This document shows, one piece after another, positions 1 to 8,501 of a DNA stretch of 64,000 nt (its first letter is position 1; each line of letters opens with the position of its first letter). The DNA is from DATKRB01 sp035532415 (GTDB taxonomy: Bacteria; Actinomycetota; Acidimicrobiia; Acidimicrobiales; RAAP-2): positions 33,015 to 97,014 of the forward strand of contig DATKRB010000010.1 of the NCBI GenBank assembly GCA_035532415.1, read 5' to 3'. The notes below the pieces were generated by a model. It ran no database searches. It was not told the DNA's origin and worked only from the letters and a program-made list of their open reading frames with translations. A program made the position numbers and the translations under genes.

Positions 1-428
1 CGTTCAGCGGCAGGTACTTCAAGATCGAGGACGCCGCGGCCACACCCCGCCCGCAGGTCGCCCCGCCCGTCTGCATCGGTAGCTCCGGCGAGAAGATCGG
101 CCTCCCGATCGTGGGGCGACAGGCCGACCTGTGGAATGGCGCGTACATGGGCGATGACGACAGTTGGCTGCGAAAGCGAGATATCGTCCACGCCGCCGCG
201 GTCGAGGCCGGCAGGGACCCGTCCGACATCGAGATCACCGTCACCTCTGCCGGTGACCTTCCGGAGTCCGACGCCGACTCCGAGCAGTGGATCGAAAGGT
301 TGACCCACCTTCGCGAGCTCGGCGTGTCGTATTTCGTGATGGACTTCGGCCATCCCCTTCACGTCGAGCCCGTCCTGCGCTTCGCCGAACAGGTCGTCGG
401 CCCCATGAAAGCCGGGGTCGGTAGCTGA
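1..428 (+). CDS. LLM-class (F420-dependent type) oxidoreductase, C-terminal part
   Basis: Open from the left edge (reading frame begins at base 3) to a TGA at 426-428; about 141 residues are visible and the N-terminus lies outside the window. The segment PPVCIGSSGEKIGLPIVGRQADLWN (split here only as landmarks PVCIGSSGE and ADLWN) is the conserved 'G.GEK...L..ADGWN' region of luciferase-like monooxygenases of the F420-dependent subgroup, followed by the usual helix carrying the 'VEAGRDPSDIEIT' type sequence. Such enzymes use F420 or FMN; substrate cannot be told from this part. The downstream hairpin at 448-477 probably ends its transcript. Confidence 0.8.
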   Translation, partial: FSGRYFKIEDAAATPRPQVAPPVCIGSSGEKIGLPIVGRQADLWNGAYMGDDDSWLRKRDIVHAAAVEAGRDPSDIEITVTSAGDLPESDADSEQWIERLTHLRELGVSYFVMDFGHPLHVEPVLRFAEQVVGPMKAGVGS

Positions 429-447
429 ACGTGGCGCCGCCGCTCCC

Positions 448-477
448 GTCACCGTCGGCCGTACGACGGGGGGTGAC
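448..477 (+). terminator. Hairpin terminator after the LLM oxidoreductase
   Basis: Stem GTCACCGTCG (448-457) pairs with CGAC (464-467) and, after a 4-base bulge, GGTGAC (472-477), around a 6-base loop. It begins 19 bases after the stop codon. There is no T-run, which is usual for actinobacterial terminators. Inference from base pairing only. Confidence 0.5.
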
Positions 478-706
478 CCGGTGCGGCCCGCAGAGGTTTC
501 CACCGTGACGAGCCCACTGATACGGTCTCGGAAGAGCAGGACCGGACACGGCGACTCGTGGCCCACCTCCTGCGAGCCACAGGCCGGATCGGAGGCGTGA
601 TGCGAGGACAGACGCGGGCCCATCGCACGTCGTGCGTTCGCCCTGCAACGGTCGAGCCGCCGGCTCGCACCGGCGCGCGGTGCCAGGAACACCGGGCCGC
701 CGTCTG

Positions 707-1618
707 ATGGGGAGCCTGCGGCGTTTCGTACCGTGGTGCCTCCTCCTGCTGGTGGCGTTGGGCGCCGGGTTGGGGCTCGGGCTGGGTCTGGCGGGTTCAC
801 CGTCACAGGTTCAGAACGCGGGGGCCACGTCCGAGCGGACGTATTACGTGTCCCTCGGCGATTCGTATGCGGTCGGTTATCAGCCCGGTCCCGGACCGAC
901 GCTCCATGGCTACGCGAACTTCGTCGCGAGGGACGCGCGGGCGCTCGGACACGATTTCACGCTCGAGAACTTCGGGTGCGCGGGGGCCACCACCGCGTCG
1001 ATCCTGAACCAGGTCGGATGTATCGTGCCCGCGATCGGCGGCGCACCGTACGCCGGGAGGACCCAGCTGGGCGCCGCCGAGCAGTTCATCGCCGACCATC
1101 ACGGCCGGATCGGCCTGATCACCGTGTCGATCGGCGGCAACGACGTCACTGCCTGCGCGGTTGCGTCGAGCCCCCTGACGTGCATCGGCGCGGCGGTGAG
1201 CACCATCGAGACGAACGTCGCCCGGGTGGCGAGCGGTCTGCGCTCGGCCGCAGGTCCGGACGTTCCGATCATCGGGTTGACGTACCCCGACGTGATCCTC
1301 GGGAAATGGGTGTACCCCCCGGTGAGCCAGAGCCTGGCCGAGCTCTCCGTCGTTGCGTTCAGGAACCTGCTCAACCCTGCCCTCCAGCGTACCTACGCGT
1401 CGGCGCAGGCCAGCCTGGTGGACGTCACGGCCGCGACCGGTGCCTACGTCCCGCTCACCCGAACCGTCTCGGCGAGCCCCTACGGGACCATCCCCTACGC
1501 AGTGGATCAGGTCTGCAAGCTCACGTACTTCTGCTCCCAGGGGAACATTCACGCCGACACCGCGGGGTACGAGCTCATCGGCCGGCTGATCGTGACGCAG
1601 CTGTCGCATTCCCGCTAG
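707..1618 (+). CDS. Secreted SGNH/GDSL-type hydrolase
   Basis: A 303-residue protein. Residues 9-29 form a Leu/Gly-rich hydrophobic segment after two Arg, a signal peptide or membrane anchor. The GDS block (YVSLGDSYAVG, Ser53) gives the nucleophile; FGCAGATT supplies the block II Gly and SIGGNDVTAC the block III Asn. The C-terminal block reads GNIHADTAGY, with the His but Asn rather than the canonical Asp two residues before it, so it may rely on a Ser-His pair as in the Streptomyces scabies esterase. Four Cys in the mature part suggest disulfides. Esterase or lipase activity on an extracellular lipid is likely; the substrate is unknown. ATG 707 was chosen over upstream starts because it puts the signal peptide at the N-terminus; no clear Shine-Dalgarno precedes it. 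Confidence 0.85.
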   Translation: MGSLRRFVPWCLLLLVALGAGLGLGLGLAGSPSQVQNAGATSERTYYVSLGDSYAVGYQPGPGPTLHGYANFVARDARALGHDFTLENFGCAGATTASILNQVGCIVPAIGGAPYAGRTQLGAAEQFIADHHGRIGLITVSIGGNDVTACAVASSPLTCIGAAVSTIETNVARVASGLRSAAGPDVPIIGLTYPDVILGKWVYPPVSQSLAELSVVAFRNLLNPALQRTYASAQASLVDVTAATGAYVPLTRTVSASPYGTIPYAVDQVCKLTYFCSQGNIHADTAGYELIGRLIVTQLSHSR

Positions 1619-1666
1619 CCCCGGCACTCCCGCCGCGTCACCGACGTTCCCTGCTCCGCTACCGCC

Positions 1667-1680
1667 GCCCGTTCGCGGGC
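1667..1680 (+). terminator. Short GC hairpin with TTCG loop after the SGNH gene
   Basis: GCCCG-TTCG-CGGGC, a 5-bp perfect stem with a UUCG tetraloop, 48 bases after the stop of the SGNH hydrolase. A plausible terminator or 3' end stabiliser; no T-run. Confidence 0.4.
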
Positions 1681-1722
1681 TCCCGACCTCTTCCCGGCCC
1701 CGGGTGCCGCAAGATCGGGATC

Positions 1723-1737
1723 GGGACTATCGCCTCT
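1723..1737 (+). promoter_or_regulatory. DosR-like box upstream of the phosphoribosyltransferase fusion
   Basis: GGGACTATCGCCTCT matches 12 of 15 positions of the common mycobacterial DosR-box form GGGACTTTCGGCCCT, with a perfect left half GGGACT. It lies 53 bases before the ATG. The downstream gene family is a DosR regulon member in Mycobacterium tuberculosis (Rv0571c). Binding is inferred; no -10 element was identified. Confidence 0.4.
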
Positions 1738-1790
1738 GGTGCGGGCAGCCGGTGAGGCGGACACTCGAACCGAGGGCGAGGAGGTTGGCC

Positions 1791-3125
1791 ATGGAGTTTC
1801 GCGACCGCGTCGAGGCCGGCAGGCGTCTGGCCGACAGGCTGCTGTACCTCGGAGACCAGGATGTGGTCGTTCTCGGGCTGCCGAGGGGTGGGGTGCCCGT
1901 CGCCTTCGAGGTGGCGGCAGCTCTCGGGGCTCCGCTCGACGTCATCGTCGTGCGCAAGCTGGGCGTGCCGTTTCAGCCTGAGTTCGGCATGGGTGCGATC
2001 GGCGAGGATGGCGTTCGCATCGTCAACCCCGAGGTGGTGCGCATGGCCGGAGTCGATGAGGCCGAGCTCGCCGCAGTGGAGCGACGCGAGCGGCGCGAGC
2101 TCGAACGCCGGGCCGGACGGTTTCGCAGCGTCCGCCCCCGAGTGCCGCTTCAGGGGCGGACAGCGGTCATCGTCGACGACGGCATCGCCACCGGGTCGAC
2201 CGCCCGGGCCGCCTGCCAGGTTGCACGGGCTCACGGTGCCGCCCGCGTCGTGCTGGCGGTACCGGTCGCGCCTCGGTCCTCGGTCGTCGAGCTGGCCGGC
2301 GTCGCGGACGAGGTGGTCTGCCTCGATTCGCCCGAGCCGTTCTTCGCCGTGGGCCAGTGGTACCGCAATTTCTCCCAGACATCCGACCAGGAGGTCGTGG
2401 ACCTCCTGCAACGGGCGGCCGGGGGGACCGTCGCCCCGCCGCTGGCGGTGAATTCGGCCGTTGACCCGCCGGTTCGCGACGAGGAGGTCGAGGTGCAGGT
2501 GGGGTCGGTCCGCCTCGCCGGGCACCTCACCGTGCCGGAGGTGCTGCAGGGGCTGGTGGTGTTCGCCCACGGCACCGGCAGCGGCCGCCACAGCCCCCGG
2601 AACCGGCTCGTCGCCGCCGCCCTCAACGACGCCGGGCTCGGGACCCTGCTCTTCGACCTCCTCACCCCCGACGAGGAGTTCGACCGCGCCCAGGTCTTCG
2701 ACATCCCGCTGCTGGCCGGCCGGTTGCAGGAGGTCACCCGTTGGCTGCAGGCGCAGCCCGAGGCGAAGGACATGCGCATCGGCTACTTCGGGGCGAGCAC
2801 GGGAGCCGGGGCAGCGCTGTGGGCCGCGGGTCAGCCGGAGTCCGCCGTCGCCGCAATCGTGTCGCGGGGAGGGAGGCCGGACCTGGCCGGTCGGGCGCTG
2901 ACCGGGGTGCGAGCCCCGACGCTGCTCATCGTTGGCGGCCACGACGAGGTCGTTCTGGGGCTCAACCGCGACGCGCAGGCGCGCCTGGCCTGCGAGAGCC
3001 ACCTCGCCGTGGTGCCTGGCGCCACTCATCTCTTCGAGGAGCCGGGAGCGCTGGAGGCGGTGGCGGGCCTCGCCCGGGACTGGTTCCTCCGCCATCTGGC
3101 CCCTGCGGCGCAGCCCGCGGGTTAG
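1791..3125 (+). CDS. Phosphoribosyltransferase - dienelactone hydrolase fusion protein
   Basis: A 444-residue two-domain protein. Residues 1-215 are a type I phosphoribosyltransferase fold with the PRPP loop VIVDDGIATGSTARA near 126-140. Residues 225-444 are an alpha/beta hydrolase of the dienelactone hydrolase group with nucleophile Ser336 (FGASTGAG), Asp385 (GGHDEVV) and His413 (GATHLF). The same fusion is known in actinobacteria; M. tuberculosis Rv0571c carries the phosphoribosyltransferase part and belongs to the DosR dormancy regulon. The substrate is unknown for the family. ATG 1791 follows GAGGAGG at the right spacing; an in-frame open stretch upstream lacks this signal. First gene of a stress-type locus. 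Confidence 0.85.
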   Translation: MEFRDRVEAGRRLADRLLYLGDQDVVVLGLPRGGVPVAFEVAAALGAPLDVIVVRKLGVPFQPEFGMGAIGEDGVRIVNPEVVRMAGVDEAELAAVERRERRELERRAGRFRSVRPRVPLQGRTAVIVDDGIATGSTARAACQVARAHGAARVVLAVPVAPRSSVVELAGVADEVVCLDSPEPFFAVGQWYRNFSQTSDQEVVDLLQRAAGGTVAPPLAVNSAVDPPVRDEEVEVQVGSVRLAGHLTVPEVLQGLVVFAHGTGSGRHSPRNRLVAAALNDAGLGTLLFDLLTPDEEFDRAQVFDIPLLAGRLQEVTRWLQAQPEAKDMRIGYFGASTGAGAALWAAGQPESAVAAIVSRGGRPDLAGRALTGVRAPTLLIVGGHDEVVLGLNRDAQARLACESHLAVVPGATHLFEEPGALEAVAGLARDWFLRHLAPAAQPAG

Positions 3126-3139
3126 GGGCGTTCGGCCCT
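3125..3139 (+). promoter_or_regulatory. DosR-like box upstream of the small acidic protein
   Basis: GGGGCGTTCGGCCCT matches 13 of 15 positions of GGGACTTTCGGCCCT and begins at the last base of the preceding stop codon. A weak -10-like TATACG at 3170-3175 lies 30 bases downstream. Inference only. Confidence 0.4.
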
Positions 3140-3257
3140 ATCCCCGTCGCTCCGGCGCCGACAGGATCGTATACGTGGGCACCGAGTCGTCGGGGTTGCC
3201 GGGTCGATTCCATCGAGCCTGCGGACCGAGGAGCCCGAGGAGCCCGAGGAGGAGACG

Positions 3258-3311
3258 ATGATACTGATCCTCGTCGTTCTGGCGGTCGCGGTGGAGGTGA
3301 TTGCACGATGA
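3258..3311 (+). CDS. 17-residue hydrophobic peptide, coupled to the next gene
   Basis: ATG 3258 directly follows a strong Shine-Dalgarno (GAGGAGGA, 3246-3253) and encodes MILILVVLAVAVEVIAR, almost wholly hydrophobic. Its TGA (3309-3311) overlaps the ATG of the next gene (3308) as ATGA. The next gene has no Shine-Dalgarno of its own as strong as this one, so its translation probably depends on this reading frame. It may be a real mini membrane peptide or only a coupling leader. No family recognised. Confidence 0.5.
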   Translation: MILILVVLAVAVEVIAR

Positions 3312-3625
3312 GCCAGAGCACCGACTGGACCCCCGACGAGGCCCTGGGCACGGAGACGTTCGAGCAGGGCGACGACGCCCTCGACGAGGAATCCCGCCTC
3401 GATCCGGGCTTTCTCGAGGCAGTCGAGCAGGATCCCGTGCTCGATCCCACTCTGCTGGTGGACCTTCGTGAGCTCGAGGAGGCCGGGGCGGAGCTCAACG
3501 ACCCCGAGGCTCTGGTCACCCTGCAGGGAGGGATCGACGACCCCGACGGGCTCGGAGGGCCGACCGGTCGCACGCTCTCGCGAGGCGAGGACGAAGAGGG
3601 TTGGGATCTCGACGCCCCGCTCTGA
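3308..3625 (+). CDS. Small, highly acidic conserved hypothetical protein
   Basis: A 105-residue soluble protein, very rich in Asp and Glu (e.g. DEALGTETFEQGDDALDEES near the N-terminus) and ending in DEEGWDLDAPL. No signal peptide, membrane segment or cysteine. I recall similar acidic proteins as actinobacterial hypotheticals but cannot give a function; the composition is that of a disordered or nucleic-acid-mimic protein. Its ATG overlaps the stop of the 17-codon upstream frame, so the two are translationally coupled. It sits between two metabolic stress genes, each with its own DosR-like site. Confidence 0.7.
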   Translation: MSQSTDWTPDEALGTETFEQGDDALDEESRLDPGFLEAVEQDPVLDPTLLVDLRELEEAGAELNDPEALVTLQGGIDDPDGLGGPTGRTLSRGEDEEGWDLDAPL

Positions 3626-3677
3626 CGCCCGGCCGTACTTCCCGCTTCTCCCTGAAGGACCCGCCTTCGCTCCGCAG

Positions 3678-3692
3678 GTGACCTTGGACCCT
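3678..3692 (+). promoter_or_regulatory. DosR-like box upstream of PEP synthase
   Basis: GTGACCTTGGACCCT matches the site at 9275-9289 in 13 of 15 positions and the DosR-box form GGGACTTTCGGCCCT in 11 or 12 of 15, depending on how the degenerate central position is scored. It lies 60 bases before the ATG, and a weak -10-like GATAGGT follows near 3723. Inference only. Confidence 0.4.
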
Positions 3693-3752
3693 ACCTACGG
3701 GGCCTCTGATGGGGAACCATCGATAGGTGCGGCGCCAGCGGCGCGGGAGGAG

Positions 3753-6077
3753 ATGGACGTGCAACCAATCGTCTGGTTCGAGGACCTACGGCTGGCCGAC
3801 GCGCCCTCGGTCGGCGGGAAGGGTGCCAACCTCGGCGAGCTGACGGCGGGCGGGATCCCGGTCCCTCCGGGGTTCGTCATCACCGGCGAGGCCTACCTCG
3901 GAGCCATCGAGCGCGCCGGTGTCCGGGATCGCCTCGGGACGATCCTCACCGAGGCCCGGCAGGCGAGTCCCGCCGCGCTGGGCCGCCTGGCCGACCAGGC
4001 CCAGGACCTGGTGCGGTCCGTCCCGATTCCCGACGACCTGGCATCGGCCGTGCTGGCCGCGTACCACCGCCTCCACGAAGGGGGACGCGTGGCCGTTCGT
4101 TCCTCGGGAATCGGGGAGGATACGGAGGGCACCTCGTTCGCCGGGATGAACGCCACCTTCACGAACGTCGCCGGGGACCACGATCTGCTGGCCCGCATCG
4201 TCGACTGCTGGGCATCCCTTTACGGAGCGCGCTCCATCTCGTACCGCGCCGGCAAGGGGCTCGCCGACGAGCCCAGTATCGCCGTCATCGTGCAGGAGAT
4301 GATCCCCTCGGAACGATCCGGCGTGATGTTCACGGCCGATCCCTCCACCGGGGACTTGGACCACCTCGTCATCGAGGCCGCCTTCGGCCAGGGCGAGGTC
4401 GTGGTGAGTGGTCAGGTCGAGCCCGACACCTACGTGGTCGACAAGGAAGGCCCCTGGGTCCTTCATGTCCGAGTCGGATCCCAGCCCTACAAGATCGTTC
4501 GCGGGCCCGACGGCGCGGACCTGCGCGTCGATCTCGGTCCCGGTGACGGAAGCCGTCGTGTCCTGGCCGACGACGAGATCCTCGAGCTGGCGCGGGTCGG
4601 GTTGGCCGTGGAGGCGCTGTACGGAACCCCCCAGGACACCGAGTGGGCGATGGCCGGGGGGCGCACCGTGCTCGTGCAGTCCCGGCCCATCACCGCGCTC
4701 GGCCGCGAACAGGCCCCGGGCCCGGGCGCGGGCAGCGTCCTCGTACAGGGCCTGGCCGCGTCGTCGGGCCGCGCCTCGGGCACGGTGCGCGTGCTCCGCT
4801 CCCCCGAGGAGGGCGACCGGCTGTCGGCGGGCGAAGTCCTGGTCGCGCCGATGACCAGCCCTGACTGGGTGCCCACGATGCGCCGAGCGGCGGCGCTGGT
4901 CACCGATGGTGGGGGCATGACCTGCCACGCGGCCATCGTGGCGCGAGAGCTGGGGCTCCCCTGCGTGGTCGGGGCCCGCAACGCCACCACCGTCCTGCGA
5001 GAGGGCGAGATCGTCACCGTGAACGGTGCCACGGGCACCGTCACCGAGGGTGCCATCGGAGCTCCCGTGGTTGCGGCTGACGCCATCGGCAAGGCGCCCC
5101 CGGCTGGGGGTGGACCCCGGACGCTGGCCACTCGGCTGTACGTGAACCTGGCGTTCGCCGACCACGCCGAGGAGGTTGCCGCGCTGCCGGTGGACGGCGT
5201 CGGTCTGCTGCGCGCCGAGTTCATGGTCACCGACGCTCTGGGTGGTGTCCACCCCCGGCTGTTGCTCGAGCGCAAGGACGAGAGCACCTTCGTCGATCGC
5301 ATGGCATCGTCACTGCTGCGGATCACCAAGGCGTTTGAGCCGCGACCCGTCGTGTACCGCAGCATCGACTTCCGGACCAACGAGTTCCGTAACCTCGAGG
5401 GTGGTGAGCGGTTCGAACCGGCGGAGGAGAACCCGATGATCGGTTACCGAGGCTGCTACCGGTACGTGCGTGAGCCGGATCTCTTCCGCCTCGAGCTCGA
5501 CGTGCTCGCGAGGACCCTCGAGGAGACGTCCAACGTCGTCCTCATGATCCCGTTCGTGCGAACGGCCTGGGAGCTCGAGGCCTGCCTGCAGGTGATCGAC
5601 TCGAGTCCCGTGGCCGGCGCGCTGCCCGTGTGGGTCATGGCCGAAGTGCCCTCTGTCGCCTTCTTCATCCCCGAGTACGCCTCAATGGGCATCACCGGGG
5701 TCTCCATCGGTAGCAACGACCTCACGCAGCTCATGCTCGGCGTGGACCGGGACTCGCAGATCTGTGCCGATCTCTTCGACGAGGCCGATCCGGCCGTCCT
5801 CGATGCCATCGGTCGGATCATCGAGAGCTGCCGGACGTCGGGGATCACGTCGTCGCTGTGCGGACAGGCTCCGTCGAACCGGCCCGCATTCGCCGAACAC
5901 CTGGTGCGGCTGGGCATCACGTCGCTCTCGGTGAACCCCGACGCCGTCGACGCGGTCAGGAAGTCGGTGGCGGAGGCCGAATGGCGCTTGCTCCTCGAGT
6001 CCACCGTCCCCGGCCGGGCCGGCGAGCACGTCGGGCTCCCGGCCCGGCGAGCCGCCCGACGTGGGCGGTTTCGTTGA
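3753..6077 (+). CDS. ppsA: Phosphoenolpyruvate synthase
   Basis: A 774-residue protein (E. coli PpsA is 792). Converts pyruvate, ATP and water to PEP, AMP and phosphate, the first step of gluconeogenesis from pyruvate. The N-terminal ATP-grasp domain (about 1-320) starts with VGGKGANLGEL; the phosphohistidine domain carries GGGMTCHAAIVAREL with catalytic His392; the C-terminal PEP/pyruvate barrel ends with SIGSNDLTQLMLGVDRD and SLCGQAPS, whose Cys is the usual general acid. ATG 3753 follows GGGAGGAG. It is followed after 27 bases by pgk, probably in one transcript, so two gluconeogenic steps are expressed together. A DosR-like site lies upstream. Confidence 0.95.
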   Translation: MDVQPIVWFEDLRLADAPSVGGKGANLGELTAGGIPVPPGFVITGEAYLGAIERAGVRDRLGTILTEARQASPAALGRLADQAQDLVRSVPIPDDLASAVLAAYHRLHEGGRVAVRSSGIGEDTEGTSFAGMNATFTNVAGDHDLLARIVDCWASLYGARSISYRAGKGLADEPSIAVIVQEMIPSERSGVMFTADPSTGDLDHLVIEAAFGQGEVVVSGQVEPDTYVVDKEGPWVLHVRVGSQPYKIVRGPDGADLRVDLGPGDGSRRVLADDEILELARVGLAVEALYGTPQDTEWAMAGGRTVLVQSRPITALGREQAPGPGAGSVLVQGLAASSGRASGTVRVLRSPEEGDRLSAGEVLVAPMTSPDWVPTMRRAAALVTDGGGMTCHAAIVARELGLPCVVGARNATTVLREGEIVTVNGATGTVTEGAIGAPVVAADAIGKAPPAGGGPRTLATRLYVNLAFADHAEEVAALPVDGVGLLRAEFMVTDALGGVHPRLLLERKDESTFVDRMASSLLRITKAFEPRPVVYRSIDFRTNEFRNLEGGERFEPAEENPMIGYRGCYRYVREPDLFRLELDVLARTLEETSNVVLMIPFVRTAWELEACLQVIDSSPVAGALPVWVMAEVPSVAFFIPEYASMGITGVSIGSNDLTQLMLGVDRDSQICADLFDEADPAVLDAIGRIIESCRTSGITSSLCGQAPSNRPAFAEHLVRLGITSLSVNPDAVDAVRKSVAEAEWRLLLESTVPGRAGEHVGLPARRAARRGRFR

Positions 6078-6104
6078 CCGGTCGATGTGTCGAGGATGGT
6101 CGCC

Positions 6105-7292
6105 ATGTTCGATGACGTGCCCCGTCTCGGGGATCTCGGGCCGGTGGGCGGGAGGTCGGTCCTGCTCCGGGCAGACCTCAACGTCCCCCTTCTCCGGTCC
6201 GTGCAGGGTCCCATGGTGATCGCCGACGACTTCCGCATCCGGGCTGCACTGAGGACGATCAGATGGTTGACCGATCACGGCGCGCGCGTGACCGTCGCCG
6301 GCCACCTCGGGCGCCCCCGGGGCCGGGATCCGAGCCTCGCCATGGGCCCCGTGCGGGCCAAGCTCCAAGAGCTCGTTCCGGGGGTGGAGGTTCTGGAGAA
6401 CCTGCGGTTCGATCCCGGGGAGGAGGCGAACGACCCCGCTTTCGGCGCCGAGCTCGTACAGGGTCAGGACCTGTACGTCAACGACGCCTTCGGCGCGTGC
6501 CACCGGGCGCACGCCTCCATCGTGTTCCCGCCTACGGTCCTGCCGAGCGCCGCCGGGTACCTTCTCGGCCACGAGCTCGACTCCCTCGGCGAAGTCGTCG
6601 AGGCGCCCGCCCGACCCTTCACCCTGGTCGTCGGCGGGGCCAAGGTGAAGGACAAGCTCGGAACGATCCGGGCCCTGGCCGAAAAGACCGACGTGCTGCT
6701 CGTGGGTGGGGCGATGGCCTTCACCTTCCTGGCAGCGCAGGGCCGGGCCGTCGCCGAGTCCGTCGTGGATGTGTCGGAGGTGGAGGTGTGCCGCGACCTG
6801 CTCCGATCGGACTTGGAGATCGAGCTGCCGATCGATCTGATCGCCAGCTCCGGGGCGACGACGGGGGTAGAGGGGCCCGGGCAGGGCGAGATCCGGTGCT
6901 TCGAGGGCGATCTGCCATCCGGGTGGCGGGCGTTCGACATCGGCCCGAAGACCCGGCAGCGGTTCCGCGAGCGGATCGGGCGCTCGGCCACGGTCCTGTG
7001 GAACGGCCCGATGGGTGTGGCCGAGGACCCCAGGTTCGCCTCGGGCACCCGAGAGGTCGCGTCTGCCATCGCCGCGGCCCCGGGGTTCACAGTGGTGGGC
7101 GGCGGCGACACCGTGGCCGCCGTGCGGGCCCTCGACCTGACAGAGCGGTTCGACCACGTCTCGAGCGGCGGAGGAGCCATGCTCGAGCTCATCGAGAGCG
7201 GCGATCTTCCGGGGATCGCTGCATTGCGCGACGCCCATCGTCGCCGTGCTCCGCACTCCGCCGGTGGAACGACGGAACCGGGCGCCACGTGA
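6105..7292 (+). CDS. pgk: Phosphoglycerate kinase
   Basis: A 395-residue protein of normal length for Pgk (about 390-415). It interconverts 1,3-bisphosphoglycerate + ADP and 3-phosphoglycerate + ATP. Visible family blocks are RADLNVPL, GHLGRPRG, LENLRFDPGEEAND, YVNDAFGACHRAHAS, GGAKVKDKLGT, WNGPMGVAEDPRF, GGGDTVAAV and SSGGGAMLELIE in the correct order. ATG 6105 has GAGG 9 bases upstream; in-frame GTG 6087 and ATG 6096 are alternatives. It lies outside the usual gap-pgk-tpi context, next to ppsA and a sugar kinase, so it is probably a second, condition-specific copy (inference; the rest of the genome is not visible). Confidence 0.93.
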   Translation: MFDDVPRLGDLGPVGGRSVLLRADLNVPLLRSVQGPMVIADDFRIRAALRTIRWLTDHGARVTVAGHLGRPRGRDPSLAMGPVRAKLQELVPGVEVLENLRFDPGEEANDPAFGAELVQGQDLYVNDAFGACHRAHASIVFPPTVLPSAAGYLLGHELDSLGEVVEAPARPFTLVVGGAKVKDKLGTIRALAEKTDVLLVGGAMAFTFLAAQGRAVAESVVDVSEVEVCRDLLRSDLEIELPIDLIASSGATTGVEGPGQGEIRCFEGDLPSGWRAFDIGPKTRQRFRERIGRSATVLWNGPMGVAEDPRFASGTREVASAIAAAPGFTVVGGGDTVAAVRALDLTERFDHVSSGGGAMLELIESGDLPGIAALRDAHRRRAPHSAGGTTEPGAT

Positions 7293-7353
7293 CGGTCGCC
7301 CCTGCCGGCGGCTTGCGCCGGCGACGACGGGACCGACCGGAGAAGGAGGACCG

Positions 7354-8445
7354 ATGACGCACCATGGCGACCGGTGGCGCTTTGACGTCCTGTGCGTGGG
7401 CGACGTGGCGAGCGACCTGTACGTCCCGCTTCCCGAGGACCGGGTGAGGATCCGCTCCGACGGAGAAGGGCAGTGGCTCGAGCTGCCCTTCGGGGGCAAG
7501 GTGCCCTTCGACCGCCCGACGATCGTCGAAGCGGGCGGCAACGCGGCCAATGCGGCGGTCGCGTGCGCACGCCTCGGATTGCGCACCGCCCTTGCCAGCT
7601 TTCTCGGAGCCGACCACCTCGGGCTCGAGATCCTCGCCGCGATGCATGCCGAGGGGATCGACACTTCCCTCGTCCGCCTCGACATGCACGCGCCGACCAA
7701 CCGCCACTTCGTCCTCTGGGTCGGTCACGAGCGGACCATTCTCGTCCGGCATGAGGACTACGACTACCGGTGGGCCCGTCTCGGGCCGAGCGAGCTGCCG
7801 GCGTGGCTCTACCTGACGTCGGTGGGCCGGAACGCCGATGCCTACCAAGACGAGATCGCGGACTGGCTCGACGAGTACCCGTCGGTCGACTTCGCGTTCG
7901 AGCCGGGCACCCACCAGATCGAGAGGGGCGTGCTCGGTCTGGAGCGTCTCTACCGGCGCGCCTCCCTTCTGGTCTGCAACTTCGAAGAGGCGGCGACCAT
8001 CTGCGGGTTGGATCCCGCGAGCGACGCGGACACGCTCCTCTCGGGCCTGCTCGACCTCGGACCGCGCCGGATCGTGATCACCAACTCGGTCTCCGGGGCC
8101 TACGCGACCGACGGCGCGACACGCTACGAGGTGCCCATCTACCCCGACGCCGAGCCGATCGTCGATCGCACCGGGGCGGGGGACGCCTTTGCCGCGACGC
8201 TGGTCGCCTTCCTCGCGCAGGGGATGTCGCTCGAAGAGGGGCTCCTCCGGGCGCCGGTGAACTCCATGAGCGTCGTTCACGGGATCGGCCCGCAGGCGAG
8301 GTTGCTGCGGCCGGATCAGCTCGACGCGCTCTTGCACCCGGTGCCGGTGGGTTTCGCCGTCCGTTCGACCCTGCGCACCCCGGAGGTGTCGGCACCGGTG
8401 ACAGCGAGATCGTTCGAGGCTCGTCAGGGTCGTGGTGGTCGGTAG
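7354..8445 (+). CDS. PfkB-family carbohydrate kinase
   Basis: A 363-residue ribokinase-fold kinase. It has the N-terminal GGNAANAAVACARLG glycine block and the C-terminal DRTGAGDAF anion-hole motif with catalytic Asp277. Nucleoside and sugar kinases of this family act on ribose, fructose 1- or 6-phosphate, tagatose 6-phosphate or nucleosides; which applies here cannot be read from the sequence. An insertion-like acidic stretch around residues 25-50 precedes the first motif. ATG 7354 follows AGAAGGAGGA. A PfkB-family gene (Rv2029c) also sits beside a phosphoribosyltransferase/erythromycin-esterase gene in the M. tuberculosis DosR regulon, which this locus resembles. Confidence 0.88.
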   Translation: MTHHGDRWRFDVLCVGDVASDLYVPLPEDRVRIRSDGEGQWLELPFGGKVPFDRPTIVEAGGNAANAAVACARLGLRTALASFLGADHLGLEILAAMHAEGIDTSLVRLDMHAPTNRHFVLWVGHERTILVRHEDYDYRWARLGPSELPAWLYLTSVGRNADAYQDEIADWLDEYPSVDFAFEPGTHQIERGVLGLERLYRRASLLVCNFEEAATICGLDPASDADTLLSGLLDLGPRRIVITNSVSGAYATDGATRYEVPIYPDAEPIVDRTGAGDAFAATLVAFLAQGMSLEEGLLRAPVNSMSVVHGIGPQARLLRPDQLDALLHPVPVGFAVRSTLRTPEVSAPVTARSFEARQGRGGR

Positions 8446-8453
8446 GCCGCGTC

Positions 8454-8459
8454 TAGTCT
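8454..8459 (+). promoter_or_regulatory. -10 element for the PspA-family gene
   Basis: TAGTCT matches the actinobacterial TANNNT -10 consensus 42 bases before ATG 8502 and 8 bases after the preceding stop. No clear -35 seen. Confidence 0.35.
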
Positions 8460-8501
8460 GAGGAGGTCCGAGCCGAACGCGTCCGAGACGGAGACATCAC
8501 G

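Noticed and set aside
5682..7700. A 672-codon open frame on the minus strand across ppsA and pgk
   Set aside because: Both genes on the plus strand have complete family motifs; long antisense frames are expected at this GC content.
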